NCBI GenBank assembly: GCA_016212525.1
Contig: JACRGD010000010.1
Coordinates: 310,001 to 374,000 of the forward strand
Length of the DNA: 64,000 nucleotides
Reading direction: 5' to 3'
Source of the DNA: Microcaldota archaeon
Lineage (GTDB): Archaea > Micrarchaeota > Micrarchaeia > Anstonellales > Bilamarchaeaceae
In this document: piece after piece, positions 8,358 through 15,827 of the stretch
How the letters are laid out: the number at the start of each line of letters is the position of its first letter
Position numbering within the stretch: position 1 is the stretch's first letter
The notes under the pieces: model-generated
Databases searched by the model: none
Seen by the model: the letters and a program-made list of their open reading frames with translations, nothing else
What the model was told of the DNA's origin: nothing
Position numbers and translations under genes: made by a program

Positions 8358-9668
8358 ATGATAGATACAAAAAGTCTCAAGAACATAAAATTTCAAACAG
8401 TTGATCCTGAGCTAAGAGAAGAAATAAGAGAATTTTGTTCCTCGCTCGAAAAAGAAGAATTTCCAGAAGCCCTGCTCATCACTAGTGGAAAGAACAAAAC
8501 AATGGCGGGCCTTGGAAAAATATATGCTAAATTGAAGGGCAAAAAAGAAAGACTGGCCCAAAAAAGACTGCAGAAAGCAGAGGAAATGATACTTAGCCTA
8601 AATCGCCTCCACAGTGTTGCAATAGAAAGAAGACCTCCAAGACCACAAGAGGAGGAACACGGACGGAGAATAACTGCACTTGCAATGACATCCGATGCAC
8701 TTGACCGGTCAAGAGATAGATTGATAGACCTCATTAAAAGGATAAAGAGGGGAGAACCATTAACTGCCATAGATGCAATAGATTTTGCTCAGATAAGCTA
8801 CCGGGAACACACACAAAAACGAGGCCCACAGAATCCGATAAGAATGGGAGATGTTGAAGCTACAATAATCATGTGTTCAGATTCACGAAACATAATCGGA
8901 GAAGTTATATATGACAAAAACCTCGCAGTAGAATCACGAGCAGGTAATGTTAGTGCAGGAGAAAAAATAGATGCTCCAGCCATAGTGGTTTTGGGACATA
9001 GAGGATACGGAGGATGCGGAGCAGTAAGCAGCACATGCAAATGCCATAAGCAAAATTCAGAACCAGAAGACCAGGCAATGCGTGCAATAACAACAGATGC
9101 AATCCCAAGAGAAGTCACAACAGATCGCGAGCAAAATGATGCATCCGAAGCAAATGTGGCATATCAGGTTCGAAAAATAAGGCAAGAAAACCCAGGTGCA
9201 CGGGTTTACGGAATAATATCGAACATTGAAGATAAAACAGCAAAACTTGTAGATGGAGAAAAAGACGAACTTTCAGATGCCCTCATCAGATCAATAGAAA
9301 CGAAATTATCCCAAATCAAAGACATGAGAAAGCAAATTGCAGCGTTCATAGTAGCCACAAGAGAAGATAGAAGAATACCTGGCAAAAATACACTTGAAGC
9401 CGATGCAAATGAAGTTTTTGAGGTAAATTTTCAGGTTGATGAAAGCGGAAATGTCAGACTACCTAAAAGCGCAGAGGGGTCGGCAAAATTTGCCCTTGAT
9501 AGAGTTGTTAGCGTAAATGAAAGTAAAATTGCAATAGTAATGGACCCCGATCCGCGCATTGCAAGGACAGCTGCAAAATTACTAATGACTCAGATACCCG
9601 GACTGCTTGCAATTCCCATGCAGGAAAAACCAAAAGAAGCAGATCTAGTGGTTTTGGATCTAGGCTAA
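8358..9668 (+). CDS. Beta-carbonic anhydrase-like protein with N-terminal extension and altered zinc motif
   Basis: Residues about 165-300 match the beta-carbonic anhydrase fold: CSDSR at 173-177 (zinc Cys and the Asp-Arg dyad), the RAGN motif, then GHRGYGGCGAV with His214 and Cys220, and the later NVAYQVRKIR segment. The classical motif is H-x2-C; here it is H-x5-C, a three-residue insertion at the metal site. The N-terminal 160 residues are charged and helical with no recognised domain, and about 100 extra residues follow at the C-terminus. At 436 aa it is about twice the usual length. It sits directly behind cax. It may hydrate CO2, or it may have been repurposed. Confidence 0.75.
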   Translation: MIDTKSLKNIKFQTVDPELREEIREFCSSLEKEEFPEALLITSGKNKTMAGLGKIYAKLKGKKERLAQKRLQKAEEMILSLNRLHSVAIERRPPRPQEEEHGRRITALAMTSDALDRSRDRLIDLIKRIKRGEPLTAIDAIDFAQISYREHTQKRGPQNPIRMGDVEATIIMCSDSRNIIGEVIYDKNLAVESRAGNVSAGEKIDAPAIVVLGHRGYGGCGAVSSTCKCHKQNSEPEDQAMRAITTDAIPREVTTDREQNDASEANVAYQVRKIRQENPGARVYGIISNIEDKTAKLVDGEKDELSDALIRSIETKLSQIKDMRKQIAAFIVATREDRRIPGKNTLEADANEVFEVNFQVDESGNVRLPKSAEGSAKFALDRVVSVNESKIAIVMDPDPRIARTAAKLLMTQIPGLLAIPMQEKPKEADLVVLDLG

Positions 9669-9692
9669 TTGGAATCATATGATCGAATTCAC

Positions 9693-10202
9693 CTAGATTT
9701 TGCTGAGTTCTCTTTGACAACTAACGCAGAAAGGAAGGGAAACTCCGGTAAGATGAACAAGATCAAAAGGCATGCGTGCAGGTTGCATTACACAACTGGG
9801 AATACGATGGTCGTCGCCTGGAGAAACGACCCCCATAAGAGCACCAATAACACGAGAGACTGAAAGTCGGACCAATTCGGAATCGGTAACACGAACGCCA
9901 TTTTTAGCAAGGCGCTCAAATGTCCGACCCAAATAGATAGCTGCAAATCCTTTAGTCCTATCAACCTCAAAATCATAATCCAGATTAGGACCCTTTGCGC
10001 AGATAAGAGTGATAGTAGCTGAATCATAAGGACGATCAGGACTCCTGGCGAGACATTCGGAAAGAGGATCGGATCTAAAAGAGATAGAAGGGGCGAGATT
10101 ACTCAAAGCCATATAGACTTGGTCAGCCACAGAAGGGATATTGGCTGGAGCTAAATCAGGACAATGGCGAACTACAAATGATCTTCTAAGGAGGAGTTTC
10201 AC
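9693..10202 (-). CDS. Archaemetzincin-like protein lacking the HExxH zinc motif
   Basis: The C-terminal half follows the archaemetzincin plan: a strand GFAAIYLGRTF, a helix where the HELGHxxG motif should lie (SVSRVIGALMGV, about residues 115-125), then the family's structural zinc site CVM...FCVSC with Cys137, Cys159 and Cys162. None of the catalytic His or Glu residues is present and there is no HExxH anywhere in the 169 residues. Archaemetzincins are small zinc peptidases of archaea and vertebrates. This copy looks like a pseudoenzyme, or a diverged protein keeping only the structural site. It is a single gene, convergent with the carbonic-anhydrase-like gene. The assignment rests on pattern only. 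Confidence 0.5.
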   Translation of the reverse strand: MKLLLRRSFVVRHCPDLAPANIPSVADQVYMALSNLAPSISFRSDPLSECLARSPDRPYDSATITLICAKGPNLDYDFEVDRTKGFAAIYLGRTFERLAKNGVRVTDSELVRLSVSRVIGALMGVVSPGDDHRIPSCVMQPARMPFDLVHLTGVSLPFCVSCQRELSKI

Positions 10203-10305
10203 AAAAAGTTGATATACAGATTAGAATTTAAACTCACACAAGAGATCAAACAGGGCAATCGAGGAATTCAAAAATCCTTTAAAGCCAGCCATACAATATT
10301 GATTC

Positions 10306-11817
10306 ATGCAACTTCACGAGAGAATATTTGAACTAGCATTACAAAGATCATTCTTTTTTCCAAGCAACGAACCATACGGTCAGATTGCTGGCTTTTACGA
10401 CTATGGACCTGTAGGCGTACTGCTTAAACAGAAAATCCAGAATGCATGGCGAGAGAGATTCGTTAAAAGAGAGGGAAATCTAGAACTTGAAGCCTCACTT
10501 ATGACCCCGGAGCCAGTTCTTGTAGCATCTGGTCATGTAGGTACTTTTGCAGACCCGGTTGTTGAGTGCCAGAAATGCAAGACCAGATTCAGAGCAGACC
10601 ATTTTGTCGAAGAAAAACACTTTAACGTCCACAATATAAAATGGGACGGAAAGCTCGAAACGCTCGATCAGATCATAGCCGAAAAAGGGCTTAAATGTGC
10701 CACCTGCAAGGGAGACTTGGGCAAAGTATTCATGTTCAATCTGATGTTCAAAAGCGGAATCGGAAGCGAAAGCAGCCCGGCCTATTGCAGACCAGAAACA
10801 GCTCAGGGAACATTTACGGCATTTCCACGATTGTTTAGAAACCACGGAACGAAACTGCCGCTTGCAGCCGGACAAGTCGGACGGAGCTTTAGAAACGAAA
10901 TTTCTCCCCGCAAGGGGTTAGTACGGATGCGCGAGTTTACACAGATGGAACTCGAATACTTCTTTGATCCGCTAAAGCAAGATATCGAAGGGTTTGCAAA
11001 AATTGCAAATGAAAAAATGACCATGCAGATAGGAGGAACCAAAAGAGAAATGACTGCCCAACAGATCGTAGATGAAAAGGTTGCTCCGAATCAAATATTT
11101 GCATATTATCTTGTAGGCGGCTGGCACTATTACCTGGACATGGGAGTCGATCCAAAAAGAATGGTTTATCGGGTTTTGGACAAGACGGAATTGCCTCACT
11201 ACTCAAAAGGTAACATCGATTTAGAAGTCGAGACATCTTACGGTTCGATCGAAACGATCGGAAATGCATATCGAACGGATTACGATCTGTCGCAACACGC
11301 GAAAGTCAGTGGAAAGGATATGAGCGTGCATTTTGATGGCCGTAAGATCATTCCACATGTCTTTGAAATTGCCATGGGCGTAGATCGATTATTCTTTTGT
11401 ATGCTCGAGCACTGTTTTAGAGACAAAGACGTGAAAGACGAAAATGGAAACTGGAAACTGGGGACTGCGAAAGACTGGGAGTGGTTCGATTTCCCGCCAG
11501 CAATTGCGCCATATCAAGTCGCAGTCTTCCCGCTCATGAAGAAAGATGGCCTTGCGGAAAAAGGCGAAGAAATTGCAAAGAATCTTAGGGAAGAAGGATT
11601 GGATATATTATATAGTGAGAGCGGAAGTATCGGCCGCAGATATGCCAAGGCAGATGAAATCGGAACACCATATGCCCTCACGATCGATTATGACACCCTC
11701 AAAGATGGAACAGTAACTATTCGATATAGAAATGATGGAAAACAGGAGCGAATAAAAATATCAGACCTGCAAGTAACAATTAAAGATAACCTAAGAAAAG
11801 GAAGAGTGAGATTATGA
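10306..11817 (+). CDS. glyS: Glycyl-tRNA synthetase, archaeal/eukaryotic alpha2 type
   Basis: Attaches glycine to tRNA-Gly. Class II features are visible: an N-terminal YGQIAGFYDYGPVGVLLK segment, a CxxC pair (CQKCKTRF and CATCKGD) in the inserted zinc-like region, motif 2 with SFRNEISPRKGLVRMREFTQ, and the C-terminal anticodon-binding domain beginning near PYQVAVFPLMKKDG. Length (503 aa) is normal for archaeal GlyRS. CTTTAAAG at about 10276 lies about 28 nt before the ATG, giving a leaderless start. The stop codon overlaps the next ATG by 4 bp (ATGA), so the lipoprotein that follows is translationally coupled. Confidence 0.97.
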   Translation: MQLHERIFELALQRSFFFPSNEPYGQIAGFYDYGPVGVLLKQKIQNAWRERFVKREGNLELEASLMTPEPVLVASGHVGTFADPVVECQKCKTRFRADHFVEEKHFNVHNIKWDGKLETLDQIIAEKGLKCATCKGDLGKVFMFNLMFKSGIGSESSPAYCRPETAQGTFTAFPRLFRNHGTKLPLAAGQVGRSFRNEISPRKGLVRMREFTQMELEYFFDPLKQDIEGFAKIANEKMTMQIGGTKREMTAQQIVDEKVAPNQIFAYYLVGGWHYYLDMGVDPKRMVYRVLDKTELPHYSKGNIDLEVETSYGSIETIGNAYRTDYDLSQHAKVSGKDMSVHFDGRKIIPHVFEIAMGVDRLFFCMLEHCFRDKDVKDENGNWKLGTAKDWEWFDFPPAIAPYQVAVFPLMKKDGLAEKGEEIAKNLREEGLDILYSESGSIGRRYAKADEIGTPYALTIDYDTLKDGTVTIRYRNDGKQERIKISDLQVTIKDNLRKGRVRL

Positions 11818-12830
11818 AAAAAATACTCGCGTTGTTCATAATAACGGTTTTGTTATTTGGCTGCATTGGAGGAGACAACAAACCTCCAATAGAGGTACCA
11901 ACAAACAATGGTCAAAACAATACAACCATAGTCAAACCACCAGTAACAATCATAACAGACCCACAGAGAAACCAGACTATAGTCGAGGGCAACAATCAGA
12001 ACACAACCACAAGAGTTGAACCAAACCAGACCAAAACCGAATATACTAACGATCCAAATGCAAACATCTTAGTTTACTTCCTTGACATAGGAACAAATGG
12101 AAATGCGATCTTAATTCGAAAAGGAGATTTTGATGTCCTGGTCGATGGAGGACCAGAAGAAACAGCTGGAAAAGTAGTCGATTTTCTTAGAACTAAATCA
12201 GTCGACGATATAGATCTAATGATCTCCACTAATGCAGACCCAAGAAACTACGCAGGTTTAGAAGCAGTTGCAGATCAGTACCCAGTAGAGAACTTCTGGT
12301 ATGGAGTCATAGGGACAGATCAGAAATACATACAAATAGTCTCTAAAATAAATCAAAAAGCCAAATTCATGAGGAATGTGAAAACAGGCAATTTCGATAG
12401 TTTTGATGGGATCAATTTCCTGATTTTAAGTCCAAATGGAGACGAATATGGAGATTTCAATAACAATGGGTTAGTTGTTCGAGTTGAGGATCGAAACTTC
12501 ACTCTCTTATTAACCTCAGGAATACAAACAGGGGCACAGGGAAGACTGATTAATGGCCAGACCCAAAACATCAAAACTCAGGTAATGCTTGCACCGTATT
12601 ATGGAACGGGATCAGGAACAAGTAGTGCTGGAGTTTGGCTGTTAACGGCAAAGCCACAAACAGTAATCATAACCGGTAGCGGAGAAGAAAACGCATTAAA
12701 CGGAGGCTCACGAGATCCGTTTAGACGGATTATGGGGCAGTATGGCATCAAATATTACGAAACATACAAGAGTGGAAACGTGAAAATAACCAGTGATGGA
12801 CGTACTTATGCCATTGAAACCGCCAGATGA
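11814..12830 (+). CDS. ComEC/MBL-fold-like lipoprotein without metal ligands
   Basis: The signal peptide ends in a lipobox (VLLFGC, Cys17) and is followed by a 60-residue Asn/Thr/Pro-rich linker. The rest resembles the metallo-beta-lactamase domain of ComEC/Rec2: VYFLDIGTNGNAILIRKG, VLVDGGPE, then DIDLMIST. Where the HxHxDH metal motif should follow (residues about 140-145) the sequence is NADPRN, so no metal ligand remains. The later GD motif is also replaced (LLLTSGIQTGAQG). It is probably an exterior ligand-binding or structural protein rather than a hydrolase. Its 4-bp overlap with glyS implies co-expression, for which I see no functional reason. Confidence 0.7.
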   Translation: MKKILALFIITVLLFGCIGGDNKPPIEVPTNNGQNNTTIVKPPVTIITDPQRNQTIVEGNNQNTTTRVEPNQTKTEYTNDPNANILVYFLDIGTNGNAILIRKGDFDVLVDGGPEETAGKVVDFLRTKSVDDIDLMISTNADPRNYAGLEAVADQYPVENFWYGVIGTDQKYIQIVSKINQKAKFMRNVKTGNFDSFDGINFLILSPNGDEYGDFNNNGLVVRVEDRNFTLLLTSGIQTGAQGRLINGQTQNIKTQVMLAPYYGTGSGTSSAGVWLLTAKPQTVIITGSGEENALNGGSRDPFRRIMGQYGIKYYETYKSGNVKITSDGRTYAIETAR

Positions 12831-12914
12831 TACGGTTTTAAATCATTCTTTCCATTATTTTGTTGCTTATTTTTCAAGCAAATATTTCTCGAAAGACGAC
12901 AGATAAGAAAATCA

Positions 12915-12965
12915 CAAGGTTTGAATCAAGCCTTGTTCACACATCAAGCCATCTTAGGATGGCTT
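12915..12965 (+). other. Two tandem hairpins just upstream of tRNA-Val
   Basis: Hairpin one pairs CAAGG (12915-12919) with CCTTG (12931-12935), extendable inward. Hairpin two is a perfect 8-bp stem, AAGCCATC (12946-12953) with GATGGCTT (12958-12965) and a TTAG loop. It ends 4 nt before the tRNA. No T tract follows, so it is not a typical terminator. It may act in RNA processing or insulate the tRNA from the upstream gene. Confidence 0.4.
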
Positions 12966-13006
12966 TCGTGGGCCCGTAGTCGACTGGTTAAGACGCCTGC
13001 TTGACA

Positions 13007-13050
13007 GCACTTGGTGAAAGTTTTGATCAAACTTTTCCCAAAAGTTTGAA
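13007..13050 (+). other. tRNA intron (44 nt)
   Basis: The intron interrupts tRNA-Val between positions 37 and 38. It contains an internal stem, AAAGTTT with AAACTTT around a short loop, followed by AAAAGTTTGAA. A bulge-helix-bulge for the splicing endonuclease is expected at its ends but was not folded in detail. Confidence 0.75.
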
Positions 13051-13073
13051 TGCAGGAGACACGCGGTTCGATT

Positions 13074-13086
13074 CCGCGCGGGCCCA
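13074..13086 (+). repeat. attL: 13-bp repeat at the 3' end of tRNA-Val
   Basis: CCGCGCGGGCCCA forms the end of the T stem, the acceptor stem and the discriminator base. It recurs in the same orientation at 18173-18185 within the 5' part of the integrase gene. Beyond the 13 bp the sequences continue AATCC here and ATTCC there. Confidence 0.65.
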
Positions 13087-13434
13087 ATCCTTTTCTTTGC
13101 ATCCAGCAACGGGCATCCGGTTTCCAGTACGTACGACGTTCGAATCGCTCGCAACGCACTCACTTTTTCGTTCGTTTTTCCTATGCTTCGAAAACAATGT
13201 GGCTTGGGCCCGAAAATTTTCGAATTCTCTTTTTTCGTTCATAAATTTTTCACCCCAATTTTTCTTTCGCCGCTCGCGCTAGGCGCCGCAAGCGGAGCAA
13301 CGCGACGCGCAGCTTTTGCACCATGGCGCGGGTAAACTCGACCGACCTGTTTTCGGCAGCCAGCCTCCCGCCTCCGGCGGGAACTTGCGACCGACGCTTG
13401 GTCAGCCTTCAAACATTTCCGTAACTTTTCGTCG
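13087..13434. other. GC-rich stretch without a convincing gene
   Basis: This is the left end of the putative element. It is richer in G and C than the chromosome and contains short inverted sequences such as CCCGCC-TCC-GGCGGG near 13368. Several short open frames cross it on both strands, some overlapping the tRNA, but none looks like a protein. It may carry recombinase arm sites or gene remnants. Confidence 0.4.
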
Positions 13435-13800
13435 TTATTCAGGCTTTTTCACCTCCACTTCCATCGAAGCTTTGAGTTTGCAAAGCATTGATCGAATGCG
13501 AACAAGAGAGTTCATGAAATTGAGATGCTCACGTTGAGGAATAACTTTCAGTGAATAACAGAGATCCAGCCAAAATTCCGATTCGTTGGCTTCTCCAATA
13601 CAAGTCACGAGCTTCTGTCGTTTAGCTGCAATAGAGTCAAACGCGCCCATCTCCGCAAGATTGGTGCAGATGGATGAGACTGAAGCAAGGAGTTGTTCCT
13701 TAGCCCTGCGACTCATCTGTTTATCTTCCATGAATTCAAATACGCCTTTGGAAAGGCGGAACGCCTCTTCGTAAACTTTAAGATTCTTGAAGTTCTGCAT
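13435..13800 (-). CDS. Four-helix-bundle protein (S23/IVS family)
   Basis: The sequence opens with QNFKNLKVYEEAFRLSKGVFEF and continues with the family pattern of four amphipathic helices (LLASVSSICTNLAEMGAF, then the ANESEFWLDLC segment). Such proteins are encoded in rRNA intervening sequences and in many CPR and DPANN genomes; their function is unresolved. I choose ATG 13800 because a GGTGA site precedes it at good spacing; the frame could extend to GTG 13809, which lies inside that site. A 34-codon frame overlaps its start by 23 bp and may couple translation. It is cargo of the putative element. Confidence 0.75.
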   Translation of the reverse strand: MQNFKNLKVYEEAFRLSKGVFEFMEDKQMSRRAKEQLLASVSSICTNLAEMGAFDSIAAKRQKLVTCIGEANESEFWLDLCYSLKVIPQREHLNFMNSLVRIRSMLCKLKASMEVEVKKPE

Positions 13801-13882
13801 CTTTTTCACCTGTAAAATACCATACTCTTCCGTCTCCGAATTCCGATACGCCCAAATCCAACAGTTTCCTTATCTCAGCCAT
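13778..13882 (-). CDS. Tiny protein (34 aa) overlapping the four-helix-bundle gene
   Basis: ATG 13882 follows a GGTGAAAAC ribosome-binding site. The product begins MAEIRKLLDLGVSEFGDG and ends GEKDAELQES, giving 34 acidic, soluble residues. The last 23 bp overlap the next gene in a different frame, so it may be a leader for translational coupling. The clear binding site and the overlap argue that it is real; no family is recognised. Confidence 0.4.
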   Translation of the reverse strand: MAEIRKLLDLGVSEFGDGRVWYFTGEKDAELQES

Positions 13883-14267
13883 GTTTTCACCTTTTTATAC
13901 CTTGAGAGGGTTCATTTCCGCAGCGAACCCTTGCCGGACTTCCTTTTGGGTTTCCGGTTTTTCGCCGAGCTTCACTTTGAAGCTCTGAAGGTGAAGAATG
14001 AGCTGAAAAAGTGAAGCGAGAGAAACGACGTTGGGTGGAGCTTCGTTCGGTGCGATTTTTATTGCCTTTAGATTTATCGACCCAGCAGCGATGGCGAAAA
14101 TGCACATTATTGCTTTCGCCTGCCAAGGCGAATCCGTCAGGACTTGAGCATTAAGTGCTTTTCAGCCTGAGCGCTGGGGAAAGGAATAAAATGAGCACGA
14201 CGAAGGAGAGAACGAAGCGAATCGGTGACAAATAATTAAAATTCAAACAGCCATATCCTAATCCGCT
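13883..14267. other. GC-rich noncoding stretch with several hairpins
   Basis: No good gene is seen. Hairpins include AGGGTTC/GAACCCT (about 13906-13930), TTCGCCT/AGGCGAA (about 14114-14132) and AGCA/TGCT (about 14147-14159). A structured RNA is possible. I looked for hallmark sequences of SRP RNA, RNase P RNA and 5S rRNA and did not find them. The final 40 bases are AT-rich and probably hold the promoter of the gene at 14268. Confidence 0.35.
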
Positions 14268-15125
14268 ATGGAAATTAAACCAAATTACCACGTCAATATT
14301 CTGCAGTCTCCACTAACATCCGGGAATCTTTTTGGAATCAGACCTGCTTCATTTTCAGAAACATTTCTGGCAACGGTCGGTTTGCTGGCAATTAGTTTGG
14401 TTCCCGCCGTATTATTTGGAGAGGATATTGGCTGGTCGGCTCTCGTATTTTATCTATTTCTTAATATTTTTACTACTGATCTGAAAACTCAGGTGCAGCT
14501 CCTTTTTTCTGCAACCAAGAAGATGAATCTCCTGAATCCAAAGACGTACTATTTGATGTTAACTGAAATTTTCATTGCAATTTGGATATTTGGAGGATAT
14601 GCAACCCTCTCTCTGCCTCTTGCGATTTCATTCTTGGTTTTTTGGGTGATTAGTGGATTAGCCGCGGTACTATTATATACCAAGAATTTCCTCATAAATT
14701 CAACAGAAAAAGAGTTCCTGGAGATATGCAGAGTATATGGTCTGAGTCGAACTAGTTTTATGTGGGCCACAATCGTAATTGGAGTTACCCGCATAGGGCA
14801 TTTAGGATTATTACTCTATGCATTTCTGTTTGCACTAACCTGGGTCTGGTTATCGAATAGTTTACCATATACATTGAAGCGATCAGAACTACTTCAAATG
14901 AAAAAAGTTATCTCCTTTGTAGATAAGCGAGGCGAAACTACAATAAATTCAATTCAAACCGAATTCGCTTTTTCAGAAGAAAGAGTCTCTAAGATAGTTG
15001 GGAGTTTGTATGCTTTGACCATAATGGGAATAAAAGTAAAACCAAATCAAGATTTCAAAAAGATACGTGAGTTTAACGAATACCGTTTGCTGAAAGTTTC
15101 TATTAGTGATATGCTGCTGATTTAA
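14268..15125 (+). CDS. Polytopic membrane protein with possible C-terminal winged helix, 285 aa
   Basis: About five or six membrane helices occupy residues 30-205 (LATVGLLAISLVPAVLFG, LALISFLVF-like segments, LLLYAFLFALTWVWL). The last 75 residues are soluble and helical: KKVISFVDKRGETTINSIQTEFAFSE and RVSKIVGSLYALTIMGIKV, compatible with a winged-helix fold. An AATTAAAATT element about 28 nt upstream gives a leaderless ATG. It lies within the putative integrated element. I do not recognise the family; it could be a membrane-bound sensor regulator. Confidence 0.65.
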   Translation: MEIKPNYHVNILQSPLTSGNLFGIRPASFSETFLATVGLLAISLVPAVLFGEDIGWSALVFYLFLNIFTTDLKTQVQLLFSATKKMNLLNPKTYYLMLTEIFIAIWIFGGYATLSLPLAISFLVFWVISGLAAVLLYTKNFLINSTEKEFLEICRVYGLSRTSFMWATIVIGVTRIGHLGLLLYAFLFALTWVWLSNSLPYTLKRSELLQMKKVISFVDKRGETTINSIQTEFAFSEERVSKIVGSLYALTIMGIKVKPNQDFKKIREFNEYRLLKVSISDMLLI

Positions 15126-15278
15126 TTCTACAGAAGTCTGTTCCACATCCACTGCATTGCAGATGACTTCAGTTGAGTTTATGAAAATTGTCTCATTGGC
15201 ATTGGAATGGAAGAAATTAGAAGGACGAAATGAAGCTATGAAGTGCCTATTTAAATGTTAAAATCCCTTTTATGCCCT

Positions 15279-15827
15279 ATGAGTGACCACTTGGTTTCAA
15301 AACAGTCCGCGGCATCTGCCGTCTACCCCGTTTCTAAACAAACGATTGTAGCACTTGTAACTGAAGCATTTGAAGATTTTAGACAAGGCAAATTTAGAGA
15401 AATGCGATTAGGAGCAGAGGTTATCCCAGAGAAGCAAGTACAAGCAGGCATTTTACACGAGTTAGTTGTTGCACGTTTTTCCCGGTTAGCTGGATTTAGA
15501 GAGGGAATGCAAAAACACGATAAAGACATTGCTTGTATTAAAGATACTCGGTTGTCATTAGAGGTTAAAACGGCATCGAATCCGAATAGAATAGCAGGTA
15601 ACCGACATACTGCCGGTAAGACTGAGTATTCTGATCCATCAGGATATTTCCTATGCATCAATTTTGATCCTTATCTAAAAGATAAAACACAAAGGCCAAG
15701 ATTAAGGAAAATTCGTTTTGGATGGATTAGTGCAGATAAATGGAAACCACAAAACGGAAAGGGCCAAGCAGCTACACTATCCGCTGAGACCTTGGATACT
15801 TTGGATTTATTATACGTTCAAGATTGA
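15279..15827 (+). CDS. ScaI-like type II restriction endonuclease
   Basis: Predicted to cut DNA at a short sequence protected by the neighbouring methyltransferase. The catalytic core is PD-(D/E)xK-like: Asp89, then LEVKT with Glu95 and Lys97, followed by SNPNRIAGNRH, which resembles the K-T-S...GNR region of the ScaI endonuclease family. The start is placed at ATG 15279 because TTTAAAT (about 15250-15256) lies 26 nt before it; the frame extends to ATG 15255, which overlaps that box. Its 3' end overlaps the methyltransferase by 10 bp in convergent orientation. The cut site cannot be read from the sequence. Confidence 0.6.
   Translation: MSDHLVSKQSAASAVYPVSKQTIVALVTEAFEDFRQGKFREMRLGAEVIPEKQVQAGILHELVVARFSRLAGFREGMQKHDKDIACIKDTRLSLEVKTASNPNRIAGNRHTAGKTEYSDPSGYFLCINFDPYLKDKTQRPRLRKIRFGWISADKWKPQNGKGQAATLSAETLDTLDLLYVQD

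Larger units (their letters stand above)
12970..13086 (+). tRNA. tRNA-Val(GAC) with a 44-nt intron
   Basis: The acceptor stem pairs GGGCCCG (12970-12976) with CGGGCCC (13079-13085), with discriminator A at 13086 and no encoded CCA. The D stem is GTC/GAC, the T arm is CGCGG-TTCGATT-CCGCG (13062-13078), and the anticodon stem is CCTGC (12996-13000) with GCAGG (13052-13056). Removing 13007-13050 leaves the loop TTGACAT with anticodon GAC, the standard archaeal tRNA-Val loop; the intron sits after position 37, the canonical site. The last 13 bases are repeated at 18173-18185 beside an integrase gene, marking this tRNA as an integration target. Confidence 0.9.

Noticed and set aside
12944-13282. 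Several overlapping frames around the tRNA (both strands)
   Set aside because: They run through the tRNA-Val gene and have no protein-like pattern.
13887-14126. 79- and 70-codon minus-strand frames in the GC-rich gap
   Set aside because: Two frames overlap each other, composition is that of random GC-rich DNA, and no start signal is seen.
13883-14267. SRP RNA or RNase P RNA
   Set aside because: Hairpins exist, but the conserved core sequences of these RNAs were not found on either strand.
15255-15278. Upstream ATG of the restriction endonuclease
   Set aside because: It overlaps the TATA-like box that correctly places a leaderless start at 15279.
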